A stretch of DNA of 64,000 nt from Enterobacteriaceae bacterium 4M9 (GTDB taxonomy: Bacteria > Pseudomonadota > Gammaproteobacteria > Enterobacterales > Enterobacteriaceae): the NCBI GenBank assembly GCA_010092695.1, contig JAADJJ010000001.1, forward strand, positions 3,286,001 through 3,350,000, given 5' to 3'. The position numbers and the translations under genes were made by a program. The notes below the pieces were generated by a model. It was not told the DNA's origin. It saw only the letters and a program-made list of their open reading frames with translations, and did not search any database. Shown one piece after another: positions 52,951-62,600 of this stretch (positions are counted from its first letter, which is position 1; each line of letters begins with the position of its first letter).

Positions 52951-55392
52951 TCACGCCTTCTCAACCTGAACCAGGTTGGAGTGGGATGGATTACCCTTCG
53001 CCAGTGGCGACGGACGCTGCGTGGTCAATACGTTGATACTGCCCGCATGATCCACCCCCTTCGCATCGGGCGCATACCAGGCGCCTTCACCCAGCGCGAC
53101 AACACCCGGGATAATACGCGGCGTGACTTTGGCAGCAATGCGTACTTCGCCACGTCCGTTGAAGATGCGCACCATGTCGCCATTAGCAATACCGCGGCGG
53201 CTGGCATCCACTGGGTTTATCCACATTTCCTGACGGCAGGCCGCCTTCAGCACATCGACGTTGCCGTAGGTTGAGTGCGCGCGAGCTTTGTAATGAAAGC
53301 CGGTCATCTGCAACGGATATTGCGCCGTAAGCGGATCGTCATAGTTCTCAAAGCCTGAGCTGTGTACCGGCAGCGGATCGATAACATCGCCCGCTTCCAG
53401 CTGCCAGGTCGCGGCTTTTTCAGCAAGCTCTGCTGAGTAGATTTCAATCTTGCCCGACGGCGTGGTCAGCGGATTGGCCTGCGGATCCTCACGGAATGCT
53501 TTATAGGCAACGTGGTGACCACCAGGATCGCGCTGTTTGAAGATCCCCTGCTCGCGGAAGGTTTCAAAATCCGGCAGTTCTGGAATTTCAGCCTGAGACA
53601 GCGCATACAGATGGCGCATCCAGCCTTCCTGCGTGCGACCTTCGGTAAACTGCTGCTCCACATTCATGCGCTTTGCAATCTCGCTGGTCATCTCATAGAT
53701 GGTTTTGCACTCAAAGCGCGGCTTGATTACCTGGTCAGCAAAAATGACGTAAGACATGTTGCCGCAGGAGGCATCCAGCGCGAAGTCCATCTGCTCAGAC
53801 GCGGTGCAGTCCGGCAGCACGATATCTGCGTATTTCGCAGACGACGTCATATGGTTGTCGATGACCACAATCAGCTCGCACTTCTTGTCATCCTGCAGGA
53901 TGTCGTGGGTACGGTTTATCTGCGAGTGCTGGTTAATCAGACAGTTGCCCGCGTAGTTCCAGATCATCTTGATCGGCACATCGAGTTTGTCTTTACCGCG
54001 CACGCCGTCGCGAGTGGCCGTCATTTCCGAACCACGCTCGATAGCATCGGTCCACAGGAACATGGAAATGCTGGTTTCAATCGGATTTTCCAGCGTTGGC
54101 ATACGCACAAATGGCAGGTCGTAGGAACCTTCACGCGCGCCAGAGTTGCCGCCATGGATCCCCACATTGCCGGTCAGAATCGGCAACATGGCGATGGCAC
54201 GTGAGACCAGCTCACCGTTTGCATGACGCTGTGGACCCCAGCCCTGGCAAATATAGGCCGGTTTTGCCGTGCCGATTTCGCGCGCCAGCTTCACAATACG
54301 CTCGGCCGGAATGCCGGTAATGGTGGATGCCCACTGTGGCGTTTTGGCGACACCGTCATTGCCCTGGCCCAGGATATAAGCCTTATAACTGGCGTTAGCC
54401 GGTGCGCCTTCGGGCAACGTTTTCTCGTCATAACCCACGCAGTATTTATCAAGGAACGGCTGGTCAACCAGGTTTTCCTCAATCATCACATAAGCGAGGC
54501 CAGCAACCAGTGCGGCATCGGTGCCCGGGCGAATCGGGATCCACTCGTCTTCACGGCCAGCACCGGTATCGGTATAGCGCGGATCGATGATTATCATGCG
54601 CGCTTTTGACTTCTGGCGCGCCTGTTCGACGTAATACGTTACGCCGCCGCCGCTCATGCGCGTTTCGCCAGGGTTATTCCCGAAGAACACCACAAGCTGG
54701 CTATTTTCGATATCAGACGGGCTGTTACCGTCTGCCCAACCGCCGTAGGTATAGTTCAGGCCTTCGGCAATCTGTGCTGTTGAGTAGTCGCCGTAGTGGT
54801 TGAGGTAACCACCAACGCAGTTCATCAGGCGGGCAATCAGTGTGTTGCCCGGCGGCCAGGAACGGGTCATCGTGCCGCCGAGGGTGCCGGTACCGTAGTT
54901 CAGGTAAATGGACTCGTTACCGTAGTCGTTAATCAGGCGCTTCATATTGCTGGCGATGGTGTCGTACGCCTCCTCCCAGGTGATACGCTCAAACTTACCT
55001 TCGCCGCGTTTGCCCACCCGCTTCATTGGGTACTTCAGGCGATCGGGGTTATAGACGCGGCGGCGCATGGAGCGTCCGCGCAGACAGGCGCGGACCTGGT
55101 GCAGGCCTTCGTAGTCATCATCACCGGTGTTGTCGGTTTCGACATATTTGATTTCGCCATCAACAACATGCATACGCAGCGGGCAACGGCTGCCGCAGTT
55201 AACGGTACAGGCGCTCCAGACTACTTTTTCGGGCTTCGGTTGTGACGAATTATCGGCGGCGAAAACACCGTGTGAGAACGGCAAGCTCAACGCACCGCTG
55301 GCGGCAGCAAGCCCGCACAAGGTGGTGTTTTTCACCAGTGAACGGCGGCTAACCTCCGCCGCCAGCATTGCGTCGGGGGGATTTTGTTTCAT
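52951..55392 (-). CDS. dmsA: Anaerobic dimethyl sulfoxide reductase catalytic subunit DmsA
   Basis: Molybdopterin (bis-MGD) oxidoreductase of 813 aa (E. coli 814) that reduces DMSO and related S- and N-oxides in anaerobic respiration. A Tat leader with twin Arg (SRRSLVKN, Arg16-17) occupies the first 45 residues or so. The FS0 cluster motif is CTVNCGSRC with a distant Cys in HQVRACLRGRS. The Mo ligand serine region TMTRSWPPGN is conserved. Head of dmsABC, with an FNR-type site about 160 nt upstream of the start codon, matching anaerobic induction in E. coli. Confidence 0.98.
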   Translation of the reverse strand: MKQNPPDAMLAAEVSRRSLVKNTTLCGLAAASGALSLPFSHGVFAADNSSQPKPEKVVWSACTVNCGSRCPLRMHVVDGEIKYVETDNTGDDDYEGLHQVRACLRGRSMRRRVYNPDRLKYPMKRVGKRGEGKFERITWEEAYDTIASNMKRLINDYGNESIYLNYGTGTLGGTMTRSWPPGNTLIARLMNCVGGYLNHYGDYSTAQIAEGLNYTYGGWADGNSPSDIENSQLVVFFGNNPGETRMSGGGVTYYVEQARQKSKARMIIIDPRYTDTGAGREDEWIPIRPGTDAALVAGLAYVMIEENLVDQPFLDKYCVGYDEKTLPEGAPANASYKAYILGQGNDGVAKTPQWASTITGIPAERIVKLAREIGTAKPAYICQGWGPQRHANGELVSRAIAMLPILTGNVGIHGGNSGAREGSYDLPFVRMPTLENPIETSISMFLWTDAIERGSEMTATRDGVRGKDKLDVPIKMIWNYAGNCLINQHSQINRTHDILQDDKKCELIVVIDNHMTSSAKYADIVLPDCTASEQMDFALDASCGNMSYVIFADQVIKPRFECKTIYEMTSEIAKRMNVEQQFTEGRTQEGWMRHLYALSQAEIPELPDFETFREQGIFKQRDPGGHHVAYKAFREDPQANPLTTPSGKIEIYSAELAEKAATWQLEAGDVIDPLPVHSSGFENYDDPLTAQYPLQMTGFHYKARAHSTYGNVDVLKAACRQEMWINPVDASRRGIANGDMVRIFNGRGEVRIAAKVTPRIIPGVVALGEGAWYAPDAKGVDHAGSINVLTTQRPSPLAKGNPSHSNLVQVEKA

Positions 55393-55512
55393 AACGACAC
55401 ACTCATTGCTTTACAGGAAATGGTTGACGCCACAGCGCCACCCGAAAATTGAAAGGAGCGATATCGGATTATCCGTTAACGGATACTTATTGATGAGTTC
55501 CTGCTCCCTCGT

Positions 55513-55560
55513 GCGCAGAATGTTACCCCCAAAGAGGTAATGAATATTGTCAGATATCAA
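55513..55560 (-). promoter_or_regulatory. Candidate FNR-activated dmsA promoter
   Basis: The dyad TTGTC-AGAT-ATCAA (55547-55560, centre 55553.5) is one base off the FNR consensus TTGAT-N4-ATCAA. On the minus strand a -10-like TAACAT (plus 55520-55525) would start transcription near 55513, placing FNR at about -41 as in E. coli dmsA P1. The leader would be about 120 nt. Confidence 0.6.
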
Positions 55561-56107
55561 TTCACCCGAGAATAGCTCGCTATTTGTCACAATTATTCAG
55601 GTAATAATTCTTATTTTACGCTTAAAACAGCTCGATATATAATTTGTTATACAACCAGACATCTTCTATGTAGCAACACGAACGCTCAAAAAAACCACAA
55701 GCAATGCGCTGTACTCGTTGATATTGCTTATCAATTGCAACACGGAATAGGCTATTTGTGCAGTCTGCCAGGCTGGCATATAAGGAAATCGCGAGTTGGG
55801 GTTTAAAAGGAAACTAAACAGAGAGTGTCGGACATACACCAGAGCAGGCCATATCGTCAGAGGTTTATCCCGTATTGATCGCTGGTGCGGCCCCTGGTTC
55901 AGTGGTGTGCCACAAGTCTATCAGCACAACCAATAAGTACCGTAAAAAACCATCTGCTTAACAGCTGGTAGCGATTTCGCCCTATAGGACGTACTTAACT
56001 CCTCTAAACAGAAGCCTATTTCTCTTCTGAACGATTAAATCCAGAGACAATAAGGCAACGCCAAAACCTGTTGCTGAACACCTTCACACGAGATGGTCAT
56101 GCAGGAA
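55561..56107. other. Intergenic spacer serS/dmsA, no gene recognised
   Basis: About 550 bp without a supported ORF, RNA or element, larger than the serS-dmsA gap remembered for E. coli. It is AT-rich near dmsA (55560-55700) and mixed beyond. A wide palindromic TTGAT-N7-ATCAA occurs near 55718-55734, but its spacing is wrong for FNR. Confidence 0.4.
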
Positions 56108-56113
56108 TAAAAA

Positions 56114-56135
56114 AAGCGCCCCGCAGGGCGCTTTT
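56114..56135 (-). terminator. serS terminator
   Basis: Perfect 7-bp stem AGCGCCC/GGGCGCT (56115-56121 with 56126-56132), 4-nt loop; the minus strand continues into a T-run. It lies 20 nt beyond the serS stop. Confidence 0.88.
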
Positions 56136-56151
56136 CTCATTGCTGACGACA

Positions 56152-57444
56152 TCAGCCAATGTATTCAAGACCGTTCATATACGGACGTAACACTTCAGGT
56201 ACTTCAATGCGTCCGTCTGCCTGCTGGTAGTTTTCCAGCACCGCAACCAGTGTGCGGCCTACAGCCAGACCAGAACCGTTCAGCGTGTGCACCAGGCGGG
56301 TTTTCTTGTCCGCCTTGCTACGACAACGAGCCTGCATACGGCGTGCCTGGAAATCCCCCACGTTGGAGCAGGAAGAAATCTCACGGTAGGTGTTCTGCGC
56401 CGGTACCCACACTTCCAGGTCGTAGGTTTTGCAGGCACCAAAGCCCATATCGCCCGTGCAGAGAATGATTTTACGGTATGGCAGGTTCAGCAGTTGTAGC
56501 ACTTTCTCAGCATGGCCGGTCATTTCTTCCAGCGCATCCATTGAGTTGTCCGGGTTCGCAATCTGCACCATTTCCACTTTATCGAACTGGTGCATACGGA
56601 TCAGACCGCGAGTATCACGCCCGTAAGATCCAGCTTCCGAACGGAAGCACGGCGTGTGCGCCGTCATTTTGATCGGCAGCGCTTCTTCTTCAAGGATCTC
56701 GTCGCGTACCAGGTTGGTCAAAGGCACTTCTGCCGTTGGGATCAGCGCATAGTTGCTGCTGTCGGCTTCTTCTTCCAGCGGACGCGTGTGGAACAGGTCA
56801 CCGGCAAATTTCGGCAGCTGACCGGTACCATAGAGCGTGTCATGGTTAACCAGGTAAGGCACGTAGTTTTCACTGTAGCCATGCTGTTCGGTGTGCAAAT
56901 CCAGCATAAACTGCGCCAGTGCGCGGTGCATGCGGGCAATCTGCCCCTTCATCACCACAAAGCGTGAGCCGGTGAGCTTCACCGCTGCAGCAAAATCCAG
57001 CCCGGCGTGCATTTCACCCAGCGTCACATGATCGCGAACGTCAAAATCGAAGGTACGCGGTGTGCCCCAGCGGCTGACTTCAACGTTGTCGTTTTCGTCT
57101 TTACCCACTGGCACGCAGTCATCCGGAATATTCGGGATGGTCAGCGCGTAATCGCGAATTTCTTTGAGCAGCTCGTCCAGCTCGGCTTTAGCCGTATCCA
57201 GATCTTCGCCCAGCTGATTGACCTGCAGACGCAGCGGTTCAATGTCTTCGCCGCGCGCTTTCGCCTGGCCGATGGACTTCGATCGTGCGTTACGATCTGC
57301 CTGCAGGTTTTCTGTTTTTACCTGCAGCACTTTGCGACGCTCTTCGAGCGCGCGCAGCTTATCAACATCCAGCTTAAAGCCCCGGCGTGCCAGTTTTTCA
57401 GCGACTGCGTCTGGCTCGTTACGCAGCAGATTGGGATCGAGCAT
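56152..57444 (-). CDS. serS: Serine-tRNA ligase
   Basis: Class II synthetase of 430 aa (E. coli 430) that charges tRNA-Ser and tRNA-Sec. The N-terminal antiparallel coiled coil (about residues 27-105, RKVLQVKTENLQADRNARSKSIGQAKARGEDIEPL) contacts the tRNA long arm. The catalytic core carries PCFRSEAGSYGRDTRGLIRMHQFDKVEMV (motif 2) and GSGLAVGRTLVAVLENYQ (motif 3). Alone between its terminator and rarA. Intact. Confidence 0.98.
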   Translation of the reverse strand: MLDPNLLRNEPDAVAEKLARRGFKLDVDKLRALEERRKVLQVKTENLQADRNARSKSIGQAKARGEDIEPLRLQVNQLGEDLDTAKAELDELLKEIRDYALTIPNIPDDCVPVGKDENDNVEVSRWGTPRTFDFDVRDHVTLGEMHAGLDFAAAVKLTGSRFVVMKGQIARMHRALAQFMLDLHTEQHGYSENYVPYLVNHDTLYGTGQLPKFAGDLFHTRPLEEEADSSNYALIPTAEVPLTNLVRDEILEEEALPIKMTAHTPCFRSEAGSYGRDTRGLIRMHQFDKVEMVQIANPDNSMDALEEMTGHAEKVLQLLNLPYRKIILCTGDMGFGACKTYDLEVWVPAQNTYREISSCSNVGDFQARRMQARCRSKADKKTRLVHTLNGSGLAVGRTLVAVLENYQQADGRIEVPEVLRPYMNGLEYIG

Positions 57445-57586
57445 GCTTATCCTGTGCTTATCGAATAATAAAAGGAAACGCGACCACAGCCCGCGGTCGC
57501 GTTAAGTCGTGTTCTTTTCAGGCACCTGAGCGGCTAACCTCGCCGTCCGGACTGAAACGTCTGGTAACCTTACCGCAACGCCCGCA

Positions 57587-58930
57587 TCAGCGGTAGCGTT
57601 TTGTCGGGCTATTTTGATCCTGTTCCGCAAGCCAGGCGAGCTTTTCACCAATCTTGCCTTCCAGCCCTCTGGCGGTGGGATGATAGTAGCGCGTTTGCGC
57701 CATTTCCGGCGGCAGATAGCTCTCTCCGGCGGCATAGGCGTTTGGTTCGTCATGGGCATAGCGATATTCCTGCCCGTAGCCCATTTCTTTCATAAGCTTC
57801 GTCGGCGCATTACGCAAATGGACCGGCACGTCATAGTCCGGGCGCTCACGGGCATCGGCCATTGCCGCTTTGAATGCGGTATACACGGCGTTGCTCTTGG
57901 GCGCACAGGCCAGATACACCAGCGCCTGAGCAATTGCCCTTTCGCCTTCTGCCGGACCAACTCGCGTGAAGCAGTCCCAGGCAGCAATCGCCACCTGCAT
58001 GGCTCGCGGGTCGGCGTTACCAATATCTTCTGAAGCAATCGCCAGGCAGCGGCGTGCAACGTAAAGCGGATCGCCGCCGGCGCTGATGATGCGCGCATAC
58101 CAGTACAGCGCACCGTCAGGCGAAGAACCGCGCACAGATTTATGCACGGCCGAGATAAGATCGTAGAACCGGTCGCCTTTGTTATCAAAACGGGCGCTGC
58201 GTTCACCGGCAATTTCGGTCAAAAGCTCTGGTTTGAGCACCCGTTTGCCCGCATCGTCAATGTCGGCCATATCGGCCATCATTTCCAGGGTATTGAGCGC
58301 GCGACGCGCATCGCCGTTCACCAGTTCGGCAATGGCGTGGCGCGTTTCATCGGGCAGGACAATATCCTGACTGCCATAGCCACGTGCTTTATCTTCCATT
58401 GCCTGGTCAAGGACTGTTTCAATGTCTTCAACGGTGAGCGATTTCAGAAGGTAAACGCGCGCGCGCGACAGCAGTGCGGAATTCAGTTCAAACGACGGGT
58501 TTTCGGTAGTCGCACCAATAAAGGTAATGGTGCCGTCTTCAATATGCGGCAGAAAAGCGTCCTGCTGGCTTTTGTTAAAGCGATGTACTTCGTCCACAAA
58601 CAGAATGGTACGTCTACCTGCGTTACGGTTCTGGCGCGCCCGCTCGATAGCTTCCCGAATCTCCTTCACGCCCGAGGTCACCGCAGAGATGCGTTCAACG
58701 TCGGCATCAGCATAGTGAGCAATCACTTCTGCCAGCGTCGTTTTGCCTGTACCGGGCGGTCCCCAGAGGATCATAGAGTGCAGATGTCCGGCCTCAATAG
58801 CCTTTGGGAGCGGCTTGCCCGGCGCCAACAGGTGCTGCTGGCCGATATACTGAGCAAGGTTTTCTGGCCGCATGCGCGCGGCCAGAGGCTGGAAGCTGTT
58901 TTCGGAAAAATCGAGCGACAGGTTACTCAC
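57587..58930 (-). CDS. rarA: Replication-associated recombination protein RarA (MgsA)
   Basis: Clamp-loader-like AAA+ ATPase of 447 aa (E. coli 447) acting at stalled forks and DNA ends with SSB. Walker A is GPPGTGKT (57-64), Walker B ILFVDEVHRF with the adjacent NKSQQDAFLP, sensor I GATTENPSF and Arg finger region LLSRARVYLL. A C-terminal tetramerisation domain includes GARRA-like and RSVRGSSPDGALYWYAR segments. Starts 7 nt after lolA, presumably in the same transcript. Confidence 0.96.
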   Translation of the reverse strand: MSNLSLDFSENSFQPLAARMRPENLAQYIGQQHLLAPGKPLPKAIEAGHLHSMILWGPPGTGKTTLAEVIAHYADADVERISAVTSGVKEIREAIERARQNRNAGRRTILFVDEVHRFNKSQQDAFLPHIEDGTITFIGATTENPSFELNSALLSRARVYLLKSLTVEDIETVLDQAMEDKARGYGSQDIVLPDETRHAIAELVNGDARRALNTLEMMADMADIDDAGKRVLKPELLTEIAGERSARFDNKGDRFYDLISAVHKSVRGSSPDGALYWYARIISAGGDPLYVARRCLAIASEDIGNADPRAMQVAIAAWDCFTRVGPAEGERAIAQALVYLACAPKSNAVYTAFKAAMADARERPDYDVPVHLRNAPTKLMKEMGYGQEYRYAHDEPNAYAAGESYLPPEMAQTRYYHPTARGLEGKIGEKLAWLAEQDQNSPTKRYR

Positions 58931-58937
58931 TCAAACC

Positions 58938-59549
58938 TCACTGACGTTGGTCGTCCACCGTCACGCCCTGTGGCGGAGTAAATTTGAATTTAGCAGCATC
59001 AACGGTGCCATTCTGCTGGGTTTTCAGCGTATAGCTGCTTTGCTGGCCATCCTGCTCAATCGCACTGAATTGATTAATAGTGCCGTTGCTGCTGACATTA
59101 ATCGTGAACTGCTTGAGGTTACCGCCGCCACTTTTTGGCGTCAGTTCAAAGCTGTCACCAGCCTGATTGATGTTGTACTGCTGCCAGTCACTGGTTTGGT
59201 TGCGGGCGATCAACATAAACGGCGTGTTGCTGGTGGCATCTTTAAGCCAGGTCGCCGTTGCCTGCTCAACAAACGGATTGTAGAACCACAGCGTTTTACC
59301 ATCGGAGACCAGCACGCTTTCATCAGGCTGAGTCATATGCCAGTTGAAAAGATTCGGACGTTTCACCCACAGGTCACCCTGACCTTCCTGCACGGCAGCG
59401 CCACCTGCATCGGTGACTTTTTGCGTAAAGCTGGCATGGAAGCTGTTGACCTTGTCCAGACGGCTTTTCAGCGCACTGGCTGCGTCAGCCCACGCCTGGC
59501 TTACTGCCAGAGAAGAAAATAAGGCACAGGCAATCGCAATCTTTTTCAT
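58938..59549 (-). CDS. lolA: Outer-membrane lipoprotein carrier protein LolA
   Basis: Periplasmic chaperone of 203 aa (E. coli 203) that ferries lipoproteins from LolCDE to LolB. Signal peptide residues 1-21 (IAIACALFSSLAVSQAWA/DAAS). The mature protein opens with SALKSRLDKVNSFHASFTQKV and includes LWVKRPNLFNWHM (Arg43 region in E. coli). A GGCCCC/GGGGCC hairpin (59568-59583) lies just before the start. Between ftsK and rarA, as in E. coli. Confidence 0.96.
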   Translation of the reverse strand: MKKIAIACALFSSLAVSQAWADAASALKSRLDKVNSFHASFTQKVTDAGGAAVQEGQGDLWVKRPNLFNWHMTQPDESVLVSDGKTLWFYNPFVEQATATWLKDATSNTPFMLIARNQTSDWQQYNINQAGDSFELTPKSGGGNLKQFTINVSSNGTINQFSAIEQDGQQSSYTLKTQQNGTVDAAKFKFTPPQGVTVDDQRQ

Positions 59550-59620
59550 AATGTTCCCTTATGCAACGGCCCCTGACGGGGCCTGATACAATCAATGTGG
59601 CCTGAATATGCCTGTATAGA

Positions 59621-59647
59621 CAGCAGAAAAGACTGAGTTTTCTGCTG
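59621..59647. repeat. Inverted repeat between ftsK and lolA
   Basis: Perfect 10-bp arms CAGCAGAAAA/TTTTCTGCTG with a 7-nt loop, 28 nt beyond the ftsK stop. Minus-strand sequence after it lacks a U-run. It may be an mRNA 3'-end hairpin or weak terminator. Confidence 0.5.
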
Positions 59648-59674
59648 GTTACCGTTCTTTACAAAACATGTGGT

Positions 59675-62600
59675 TTATTCAAATGGCGGCGGGGCCAGCA
59701 CTTCACGATTACCGTTATGGCCCTGTGGGCTCACGATACCCTGAGCTTCCATCTGCTCAATGATACGCGCTGCACGGTTATAGCCAATACGGAACTGACG
59801 CTGTACGCCGGAGATAGACGCTTTGCGTTTTTCCACCACAAACGACACCGCCTGGTCAAACAGCGGATCAAGCTCCTCGTCACCGTCGAAGCTGCCCGTA
59901 CCGCCTTCGCTTTGAGCATCCGAGGTGATGCCTTCCACATACTGCGGACGCCCGCGCGCTTTCCAGTCCTGCACCACCGCGTGCACTTCCTGGTCGCGAA
60001 CAAACGCACCGTGGACACGCACTGGCGTGGTCGAGTTCGGCCCGGAGTAGAGCATATCCCCCATGCCGAGCAGCGATTCTGCGCCGCCCTGGTCAAGAAT
60101 GGTGCGAGAGTCGATTTTGCTCGATACGGTAAACGCAATACGCGTCGGGATGTTGGCTTTAATCAGGCCAGTGATGACATCCACAGACGGACGCTGGGTC
60201 GCCAGTACCAGGTGGATACCGGCCGCACGCGCTTTCTGCGCCAGGCGAGCGATAAGCTCTTCGACTTTTTTACCAACCGTCATCATCAGGTCGGCAAATT
60301 CATCGACCAGCACCACAATGTAAGGCAGCTTTTCAAGCACCGGATGCGTAACATCCATACTGTCGCCAGGCTTCCAGAACGGATCCGGAATTGGGCGTCC
60401 CATGCGTTCTGCTTCCATCACGCGTTCGTTATAACCGGCAAGGTTACGCACGCCCAGCGCCGACATCAGCTTATAGCGACGCTCCATCTCGTTAACACTC
60501 CAGCGCAGCGCGTTAGCAGCATCTTTCATGTCAGTGACGACTTCGGTCAGCAAATGTGGAATGCCTTCATAGACAGAAAGCTCCAGCATTTTCGGGTCGA
60601 TCATGATAAAGCGCACTTCTTCTGGTGTCGCTTTATAGAGCATGCTGAGGATCATCGCGTTAACCCCCACCGACTTACCGGAACCGGTTGTCCCTGCCAC
60701 CAACAGGTGTGGCATTTTCTGCAAGTCGGCTACCACCGGATCACCGGCAATATCTTTACCCAGCACCACCGTCAGCGGCGATGGGTTATCACGAAACTTC
60801 TGGCAATCCAGCACTTCGCGCAGATAAACGGTCTGACGCTTCTTGTTCGGCAACTCAAGTCCGACATAAGGCTTACCCGGAATAACTTCAACCACGCGCA
60901 CCGCAACGGTTGACAGCGAACGCGCCAGGTCACGTGACAGGTTCGAGATACGCGCCGCCTTCACACCCGGTGCCAGATTCAACTCAAAGCGAGTAATGAC
61001 TGGACCCGGTGAATAGTTGACAACATCGGCCTTAATGCGAAAGTCAGCCAGACGAGCTTCTACCAGACGCGCCATCTGCTCAAGGGCGAAGGTATCTACC
61101 GGCTCTACTTCGGCAGGCGGTGACGTCAACAGATCCAGCGACGGCAACGGCGTAGTCGGTTTGATCATGGAACGATCGTCACCGTTACGCATCAGGAACG
61201 GGTGGATCAGACTGTCTTTCGGCTGTGCGGCTGGCGGTTGTGCCTGCGGTTCGGCCTGAGCGGGCGTATACCCCTGGGACTGAGCAGCCTGGTATTGCGG
61301 CTGTACAGGCTGATGACCCGGCTGCTGAGGCTGCGCTGGCTGATACTGCTGCTGTACAGGCGGGTAGCCCGGCTGTTGCGGCTGCGCCGGTTGATACTGC
61401 TGCTGGGCAGGCTGATAGCCCGGCTGCTGAGGCTGCGCCGGTTGATACTGCTGCTGTGCAGGCGGGTAGCCCGGCTGTTGCGGCTGCGCGGGCTGGTACT
61501 GCTGCTGGGCAGGCTGATAGCCTGGCTGCTGAGGCTGCGTCGGCTGATACTGCTGCTGTGCAGGCGGGTAGCCTGGCTGCTGGGGCTGCGCCGGCTGATA
61601 CTGCTGCTGTGCAGGCTGATAGCCCGGCTGTTGCGGCTGTACCGGTTGATACTGTGGTTGTGCAGGTTGATAGGCGGGTTGCTGTGCCTGAACCGTTTGG
61701 AAAGGCTGTTGCTCTGCTGGTTGGGATACCACAGGGTCCGCTACCTGCTGCTGCGCGCCGTAACGCGTCTGCTGACTTTGCGCAAACTGGCGTGCCAGCT
61801 CGTCATGCTCATCGGTAAACTCATCATCTTCGGCTTCTGCACCCTGTTCGTGCTGGTATTCTTCACCGTAACGTTGCTGCTGCGAAGCAGCGAACTGGCG
61901 CCCCAGTTCATCCTGTTCAAAAGCGTCCGCTTCTTCATCACTCAGGTGGGCCGTTTGCGCCATGCGCAGGCTGGCTTCCTGGCGCTCGCGCTCCTCAGCC
62001 ATGCGCTGTGAAGGCAATTTAATGCCAAACGCCGATGATGCCAGTTCACGACGGGTTGGCACGCGCACACGATTTGGGCGCGGTAGCTGCGGACCTATGC
62101 CTTCTTTAACCTGTGCACGCGGCGCAGCGGCGGCGGTAAAGATTGGTGCGGCAACAGCAGCAACCCTGGCAGCTTCAATAGCCGCCTGCTCAGACAACGC
62201 GCCTTCAACCGCCGCAGCGGTGCCGCTGAGGTCAGGCGTCGGAATATCTGATGATAATGAAGGGGAAGAAGCTCGCCCATTTTGTTGCAACTGTTGCGCC
62301 TCATCCGGCACCGGCTGGTACCAGGCCGCCAGTTGCTCGCGCTCACGCGCGCGTTTCTCTTCTACTTCTTCAAAATAATAAAGCGGCGGTCGCACCGGCT
62401 TTTCAGGTTCACCCGCAGGCTCTGATGGCGAGGCAAAGGCTCCTGCTGCAGGTTGCTGTTTATCCCCGGCAGATTGTTGCACCTGCACAGGTTGCGGCGC
62501 TGCTGCCTCAAACGGCTGCGGTGCGGGCGTGAACTGTGGCGGCTCGGATACTGCGCCCTGCCCCGGCATAGCAGGCTGTGGCGCCCATGCGGGCGGTACG

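Noticed and set aside
55718..55734. TTGAT-N7-ATCAA as a second FNR site
   Set aside because: The gap is 7 rather than 4 bases and it lies about 200 bp from the dmsA promoter.
59717..60913. 398-codon ORF opposite ftsK
   Set aside because: Antisense to the conserved motor domain; no ribosome binding site or homology.
61202..62011. Leu/Arg-rich and Ala-rich ORFs opposite the FtsK linker
   Set aside because: Artefacts of the 51-bp repeat read in other frames.
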